Assembly: GCA_030038955.1 (NCBI GenBank)
Contig: JASHQV010000235.1
Location: 1-10,399 of the forward strand
Direction of reading: 5' to 3'
Origin: Solirubrobacteraceae bacterium
GTDB lineage: Bacteria; Actinomycetota; Thermoleophilia; Solirubrobacterales; Solirubrobacteraceae
DNA length: 10,399 nt
Shown here: in pieces, positions 7,791 through 10,399 of the stretch
Numbering within the stretch: position 1 is the stretch's first letter
Layout of the letters: each line of letters starts with the position of its first letter
Made by a program: the position numbers and the translations under genes
The notes under the pieces: model-generated
The model's input: only the letters and a program-made list of their open reading frames with translations
What the model was told of the DNA's origin: nothing
The model's database searches: none

Positions 7791-7849
7791 CGCATCCCAC
7801 AGATCCACTCCGGGTGTCCGCGCTCCCCCAGTGACTTCCTCACTGACAT
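7787..7849 (-). CDS. Putative 20-codon leader ORF in the permease leader
   Basis: The minus strand has GAGGAGAGCGA followed by ATG, an excellent ribosome site with 5 nt spacing. The frame MSVRKSLGERGHPEWICGMR ends in TGA, whose ATGA (7790-7787) starts the next frame. The layout copies that of the lactonase leader: strong ribosome site, about 20 codons, ATGA overlap, 75-90 nt from the TATAG element. No sequence similarity between the two peptides is seen beyond basic charge. Confidence 0.35.
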   Translation of the reverse strand: MSVRKSLGERGHPEWICGMR

Positions 7850-7924
7850 TCGCTCTCCTCACTCGACCCGAGCCGCCGGTAATCCGGCACCGCCCGATCA
7901 CCCAGCCATCCACGCTTGAGACAG

Positions 7925-7956
7925 ATCCTATAGGAATATCGAGATGATATAGCACA
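7925..7956 (-). promoter_or_regulatory. Operator/promoter element on the permease side
   Basis: TCCTATAGGA (7926-7935) is a perfect 10-bp palindrome. TGCTATAT (7954-7947 on the minus strand) lies one period upstream, with CTATA starts 19 nt apart, exactly as at 1825/1806 before the lactonase-like operon. An inner inverted pair ATATC/GATAT (7936-7950) is also visible. It may be a promoter, a repressor site, or both; the permease gene begins 328 nt downstream. Confidence 0.6.
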
Positions 7957-7995
7957 TTGCTGGATGATGTGGGCATTCTTTTCGTGGAACCCGAT

Positions 7996-8045
7996 CCACT
8001 ATTTTATATATGCTAATCAAAGTCCTATAGACTTCGCCGATGATG
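7996..8045. promoter_or_regulatory. Second copy of the divergent control region, upstream of the cupin-aldolase pair
   Basis: It matches 2785-2833 at 40 of 50 columns, including CCAC, ATTTTATATA, CCTATAGACTT and ATGATG. TTTATA (8003-8008), 17 bp, TATAGA (8026-8031) is a plausible plus-strand promoter. Transcription would begin at or just before the ATG at 8040, so the cupin mRNA may be leaderless. On the minus strand TATATAAAATAGTGG repeats the arrangement in front of the DUF6282 gene. Here the GTG opens only a 23-codon frame (7999-7928) heading toward the permease. Confidence 0.7.
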
Positions 8046-8392
8046 CCCGCATCAAGTTCGCCAGCCATGGCCGTCTCGGACCAACATCCGTGAGAGGGCG
8101 TCACGCGCAAGCTGTTCACGGCAGACGGCGCAACGCTGGCCTGGACGACGCTCAGCGAGGGCACATGCCAGCTCGGCATTCGCATCCCTGCGAGCAGATC
8201 GTGTTTGTCGTCTCTGGACACATCCGCTTCACCGTCGGAGACGACGTGGTCGATACGAAGTCCGGCGACATGCTCGTCGCGCCGCCGCAGGTCGAGCGTT
8301 TCGCGGAGACCATCGGAGACGAGTCAGCGGTGGATTTGAACATCTTCACCCCGCGCCGCGAGGACTACGCCGCCCGGGAGCAGGCGCTCTGA
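8040..8392 (+). pseudogene. Small cupin-domain protein, frame disrupted
   Basis: The C-terminal part (8165-8392) reads MPARHSHPCEQIVFVVSG...GDMLVAPPQVERFAE, a cupin barrel with metal-ligand candidates in HSHPCEQ. The matching N-terminal part lies in another frame: 8094-8162 gives EGVTRKLFTADGATLAWTTL followed by SEG, the normal strand before the cupin motif. Joining them needs one added base at about 8163-8165 (GGC ACn ATG CCA). Upstream, the same frame as the N-terminal part starts at ATGATG (8040), placed right after the promoter, but meets TGA at 8091-8093. A CGA codon there would give HPREGVTRKLF. So two lesions separate the visible gene from an intact one of about 118 codons. A cupin of this type would be a small metal-dependent isomerase, dioxygenase or lyase-like partner of the aldolase. 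Decay or sequence error cannot be separated by eye. The continuous frame from 7964 runs through the promoter and is not the gene. Confidence 0.72.
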
Positions 8393-9156
8393 AACGCCCG
8401 CTCCGTCAGCGACTGCTCGACGGTGAGCCGTTGCTAGGAACCTTCGTCAAGTCGAGCGACTCGACGATCGCCGAGTCGCTCGCTGCGGCGAGGTTTGACT
8501 ACCTGATCGCGGATCTCGAACACTCGACTCAGACCCGCGCGACGATCCCAGAGATCATTCGGGCCGCCGCGATCTTCTCTGTGCCCGTGCTCGTGCGAAT
8601 CGGACTGGGCCAGGTGTTGGAGGGTGGCGCGGCGCTGGAGGGCGGCGCAGCCGGTGTTCAGGTGACCGGCGTCACGTCCCCGTACCGCGTGATCAGCGCC
8701 CGAAGCGCAATCACGCTCCCGCCGCTCGGCGAGCTCGGGCTGTCGTTCTCGCACCGCGCCGCTGGGTTCGGCCGCGCACCTGACGCGTATCTCGATCGTC
8801 TCCGAGAAGAAACCGTGCTGATCGCCCAGATTGAGACTCGCGCCGGGATCGAGGCCCTTCCTGATCTACTCACTGTCGACCGCCCGCCAGACGCGTGGTT
8901 TCTCGGCCCAGTCGACCTTTCGTGCGATCTCGGCCATCCTGGCGACATCGGGCATCCCGAGGTGCAGATGGCGCTCGAGCAAGCCGCGGAGCTGATCCGC
9001 GACAGTGGACAGCGACTGTCGGTGTTCGTCGCCGACCTCGATGACGCTCGTCGCTGGCGAGAGCGCGGCGCAACCGCAATCGTCCTCGGCTCGGACGTGA
9101 TGCTCCTCGCGGACAAAGCGGCAACTACAGTCGATGCCTGGCACGCGCTGCGCTGA
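8389..9156 (+). CDS. HpcH/HpaI family class II aldolase
   Basis: 255 aa if started at CTG 8389, giving KRPLRQRLLDGEPLLGTFVK, the normal family N-terminus. A TTG at 8431 would cut off these conserved residues. With the CTG start the active-site residues fall at H45, R70, E149 and D176, matching H45, R70, E149 and D175 of E. coli HpaI. The metal site (IETRAG, GPVDLS) and the PPLGELGLSFSHRAAGFG loop are intact. The enzyme class cleaves 4-hydroxy-2-oxo acids to pyruvate (or glyoxylate) and an aldehyde, so it could end a breakdown pathway. The start forms CTGA with the cupin stop, and GGGAG lies about 9 nt before it, which favours coupled translation. The segment AALEGGAAGVQVTGV departs somewhat from the usual ADGVQVP pattern. 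Confidence 0.9.
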   Translation: MKRPLRQRLLDGEPLLGTFVKSSDSTIAESLAAARFDYLIADLEHSTQTRATIPEIIRAAAIFSVPVLVRIGLGQVLEGGAALEGGAAGVQVTGVTSPYRVISARSAITLPPLGELGLSFSHRAAGFGRAPDAYLDRLREETVLIAQIETRAGIEALPDLLTVDRPPDAWFLGPVDLSCDLGHPGDIGHPEVQMALEQAAELIRDSGQRLSVFVADLDDARRWRERGATAIVLGSDVMLLADKAATTVDAWHALR

Positions 9157-9167
9157 CGCGCCGTCAG
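9153..9167 (+). terminator. Short hairpin over the aldolase stop codon
   Basis: CTGACG-CGC-CGTCAG is a perfect 6-bp stem with a 3-nt loop that includes the TGA stop. No T-run follows, so if it terminates transcription it is not a classic intrinsic terminator. It may only protect the 3' end. Confidence 0.3.
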
Positions 9168-9566
9168 GCACCGCAGCCAACAGCGCTCGATCGTCGCGTG
9201 CGCCTGCTCCAGGTCGTGCCATGGCTAGAAGGGATCGACCGGTAGGGATCGACCGGTCCGGCACGCTCGGATCACCTCGATCGACGTCGCCGTCTTCGCA
9301 AAGTGGATCGGGTCACGCGGCCGGGGATCAGATCGTCTTCCCAACCCCTGTCCCGGTAGAGCAGGCGGCCATCAGTCGCCGTACCTCCATACCCCTAGGC
9401 AACTACAACTCGAAGGGCCCCGTCTTGCGGTCCCATATCGATCAATCTCGCTTGGTAGCAGCTTGGTAGAGCGAAAGCTCGTCCTGAAGCACGACTGCTG
9501 GCAATCGAGTTCGAGTATCGAGATCGAGACACAGCAAGTGATCTCCACCGCCTTCGTGGACCTAGA
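9157..9566. other. Intergenic stretch of about 410 bp without a convincing gene
   Basis: Open frames here lack family features and ribosome sites. Visible items are a 14-bp tandem repeat (9230-9257), GCTTGGTAG twice with an 11-nt period (9450-9458 and 9461-9469), and a small GAGC-GAAA-GCTC hairpin (9469-9480). It separates the catabolic locus from the tRNA and ABC permease. Confidence 0.6.
9230..9257. repeat. Perfect tandem duplication of a 14-bp unit
   Basis: AGGGATCGACCGGT occurs at 9230-9243 and again immediately at 9244-9257. The unit ends in the palindromic ACCGGT. Two copies only, with no obvious role. Confidence 0.85.
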
Positions 9567-9639
9567 GGTGAGCGATGGGACTCGAACCCACGACCGCCTG
9601 GACCACAACCAGGAGCTCTACCAGCTGAGCTACGCCCAC
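9567..9639 (-). tRNA. tRNA-His (anticodon GTG)
   Basis: The minus strand folds into a full cloverleaf of 73 nt. The acceptor is GTGGGCG paired with CGCTCAC (one G-T pair). The anticodon stem is CCTGG/CCAGG with loop TTGTGGT, so the anticodon GTG lies at 9606-9604. The T-arm has GGTTCGAGTCC. C at position 73 and a G directly before the acceptor (9640) are the histidine identity elements. CCA is not encoded. It begins 17 nt after the ABC permease stop and may be read from the same direction. Confidence 0.96.
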
Positions 9640-9656
9640 CACGGAGTCATTCAAAT

Positions 9657-10399
9657 CTACCAGCGCGCGGAGGGGTGGCCACGGGCGTGAGCCGTCCAGG
9701 CGCGCCCGACGAGGTAGCCGGCGGCGCTGATCGAGCCGACGAAGAAGCCGACCGGGTAGTCGGTCCAGTATGAGGCGGCGATCGCCGCCCAGACCGTCAC
9801 GAGCGCGACCGCGATCGACAGCAGGATCGCCAGCGGCGGACGGTCAGCGAACGCGCGGGCGGCTGACGGTGGACCGATCGTGAGGCTGAAGATCAGCAGC
9901 GTGCCGACGACCGGGACCGTCATCGTTGTCATCAGCGCGAGCAGCCCGAGAAACAGGAACTCGACCAGCGTCATCGAGACGTGGCGCGCGCGGGCAGCCT
10001 CGGGCAGCACGGTCGACAGCAGCAGCGGGCGGTACAGCAGCGCGATCGCGAGCAGGCCAGCCACGGCCAGCGCCAGCGTTGGGAGCACCTGGTTGCTAGC
10101 GATCCCCAGCACCTCGCCGAACAGGAGCGAGTAGACCAGTGAAGCGTTGGTCGCCGGTCCGACGCTGAGGAACAGCGAACCGAGCCCCAGCGCGAACGTC
10201 AGCATCAGCGCGGTGGCGACATCGCGACGTCCGCGCAGCGACAGCCCGCCGATGCTGAGGGCCGCCACGATCGAGAACGCACCAAGGCCGACCAGCGCAC
10301 TGACGCCAACCACGGCGGCGCCGGCGGCGCCGGCGAACGACCCGTTGGGGATCGCGTGCGCAGCAAACGCGTTGCCGCGTAACAACGTGAAGAAGCCGA
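9657..10399 (-). CDS. ABC-3 family metal transporter permease (ZnuB/MntB-like), 5' end missing
   Basis: The reading frame enters from the right edge (..GFFTLLRGNAFAAHAIPNG..) and ends in TAG at 9657; about 247 residues are in the window. LLRGNAFAAHAIPNGSFAGAAGA is the usual loop and helix of ABC-3 permeases, where the family has RxxAFxxHAxxxGxxxG. About seven hydrophobic segments follow. SLLFGEVLGI and PVVGTLLIFSLTIGPPSAA correspond to conserved family stretches. Such proteins form the membrane channel of zinc or manganese uptake systems, with an ATPase and a binding protein whose genes would lie to the right. The C-terminus is short and basic. The metal is not decided by sequence alone. It appears unrelated to the catabolic locus. 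Confidence 0.88.
   Translation of the reverse strand, partial: GFFTLLRGNAFAAHAIPNGSFAGAAGAAVVGVSALVGLGAFSIVAALSIGGLSLRGRRDVATALMLTFALGLGSLFLSVGPATNASLVYSLLFGEVLGIASNQVLPTLALAVAGLLAIALLYRPLLLSTVLPEAARARHVSMTLVEFLFLGLLALMTTMTVPVVGTLLIFSLTIGPPSAARAFADRPPLAILLSIAVALVTVWAAIAASYWTDYPVGFFVGSISAAGYLVGRAWTAHARGHPSARW

Noticed and set aside
7964..8164. Single continuous cupin frame starting at 7964
   Set aside because: It would translate through the promoter, and its N-terminal part is unlike cupins, whereas another frame holds the expected strand.
8091..8165. Programmed frameshift or selenocysteine explaining the cupin lesions
   Set aside because: No slippery heptamer or stimulatory structure near 8163 and no selenocysteine-like hairpin after the TGA; decay or sequence error is simpler.
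9567..9600. tRNA-His 3' end as an integration site for the locus
   Set aside because: No second copy of the tRNA end and no integrase gene are visible in the window; the other end lies outside it.
9463..9690. 75-codon plus-strand frame containing DGTRTHDRLDHNQELYQLSYAHHG
   Set aside because: It is the antisense translation of tRNA-His, a well-known false protein.

Overview
The window is high-GC DNA with dense genes on both strands. The mix (GntR/FCD regulator, EHN-type epoxide hydrolase, HpaI-type aldolase, APC permease, weak or absent Shine-Dalgarno sites, a tRNA-His without encoded CCA) suits a soil or environmental Actinomycetota. That placement is an inference from style, not proven.

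Left part (1-1828, minus strand): a three-gene unit reads leftward. It holds an MBL-fold lactonase-like hydrolase, a nucleotidyltransferase-fold protein, and the first codons of a trimethylamine-dehydrogenase/Old Yellow Enzyme type flavoprotein cut by the window edge. Its promoter region carries paired CTATA boxes. The hydrolase start overlaps the stop of an 18-codon leader ORF that has the strong ribosome binding site.

Centre (1829-5953): a DUF6282-type HxH metal hydrolase (minus) and a GntR/FCD repressor (plus) diverge from a 50-bp AT-rich control region. An epoxide hydrolase follows the regulator. A calcineurin-like phosphoesterase converges on it from the minus strand and lies downstream of the permease gene.

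Right part (5954-9156): a 12-TM APC permease (minus) and a cupin-aldolase pair (plus) diverge from a second control region, which repeats elements of the first two. The cupin reading frame is broken by an in-frame TGA and a one-base frame change. The HpcH/HpaI aldolase appears intact, probably from a CTG start that overlaps the cupin stop.

Right end (9157-10399): about 410 bp without a gene but with a 14-bp tandem repeat, then tRNA-His and a 5'-truncated ABC-3 family (Zn/Mn type) permease. These look like the core-genome flank.

The unifying idea is a locally regulated uptake-and-degradation locus. The permease would import a small acid or lactone-like compound, and the lactonase-like, epoxide hydrolase, DUF6282, cupin, aldolase and flavoprotein enzymes would process it. 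The GntR regulator would bind or control the shared TATAG elements. Shared promoter sequence is directly visible; substrate and pathway order are not.
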